A stretch of DNA of 6,799 nt, from assembly GCA_018898235.1 (NCBI GenBank), contig JAHIJU010000406.1:1-6799 (forward strand), read 5' to 3'. The stretch is from Actinomycetota bacterium (GTDB lineage: Bacteria; Actinomycetota; Actinomycetes; Actinomycetales; Cellulomonadaceae). Within the stretch, counting starts at the first letter, position 1; every line of letters begins with the position of its first letter. A model generated the notes under the pieces. That model worked only from the letters and a program-made list of their open reading frames with translations. It did no database searches and was not told the DNA's origin. Positions 6,744 to 6,799 of the stretch are shown piece after piece. The position numbers were made by a program, and so were the translations under genes.

Positions 6744-6799
6744 GTGGCCGCTAACTGCGACGTCTGCGCCAAGGGCCCGTCGTTCGGGCACAACGTCTC
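6744..6799 (+). CDS. rpmB: 50S ribosomal protein L28 (5' part)
   Basis: The first 18 codons read VAANCDVCAKGPSFGHNV (GTG start), which closely matches the N-terminus of bacterial ribosomal protein L28 (CxVCGKGPxxGNNVS pattern). Cys5 and Cys8 form a CxxC pair, so this is the zinc-ribbon (C+) type, assuming the second Cys pair is present beyond the window. The GTG at 6744 is fixed by homology and by a GGAG ribosome-binding core at 6734-6737, 6 nt upstream. The gene is divergent from the DAK2/recG operon and is cut by the window edge. Despite the short fragment, the match is distinctive. Confidence 0.9.
   Translation, partial: MAANCDVCAKGPSFGHNV

Overview
The window is very GC-rich and looks like the chromosome of a high-GC actinobacterium. 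Third codon positions are strongly G/C-biased, half or more of the starts are GTG, and the neighbourhood DAK2-domain protein / recG / rsmD next to a divergent rpmB is one I recall from actinobacterial chromosomes, including mycobacteria. A Pseudonocardiales-type organism would fit, but the sequence alone does not prove it.

Layout. Five genes run leftward on the minus strand from about 6549 to 16: a DAK2/FakA-like protein, the branched-DNA helicase RecG, an ABC-transporter ATPase, a 551-residue multi-pass membrane protein (DUF6297-like), and the 16S rRNA guanine methyltransferase RsmD. Three of the four junctions are stop/start overlaps of the GTGA type (recG on the DAK2 gene, the membrane gene on the ATPase gene, rsmD on the membrane gene). 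The only gap is 42 bases between recG and the ATPase. This argues for one co-transcribed, translationally coupled operon. On the plus strand, rpmB (ribosomal protein L28) starts at 6744 and runs off the right edge. The divergent intergenic region (6550-6743) holds a plausible housekeeping promoter for rpmB, a perfect 12-bp palindrome at the expected transcript start, and a leader of about 110 nt with a small hairpin just before the ribosome binding site.

Function. The operon mixes housekeeping jobs: fork rescue and recombination (RecG), ribosome maturation (RsmD), and a kinase-like protein of uncertain substrate. A two-gene ABC exporter-like module sits among them. The ATPase and membrane protein almost certainly form one complex of unknown cargo. 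They are the least characterised part of the window and the best place to look for something new. I see no mobile element, CRISPR array, tRNA, rRNA or phage gene. Apart from the 6550-6743 intergenic region, essentially all of the sequence is coding.
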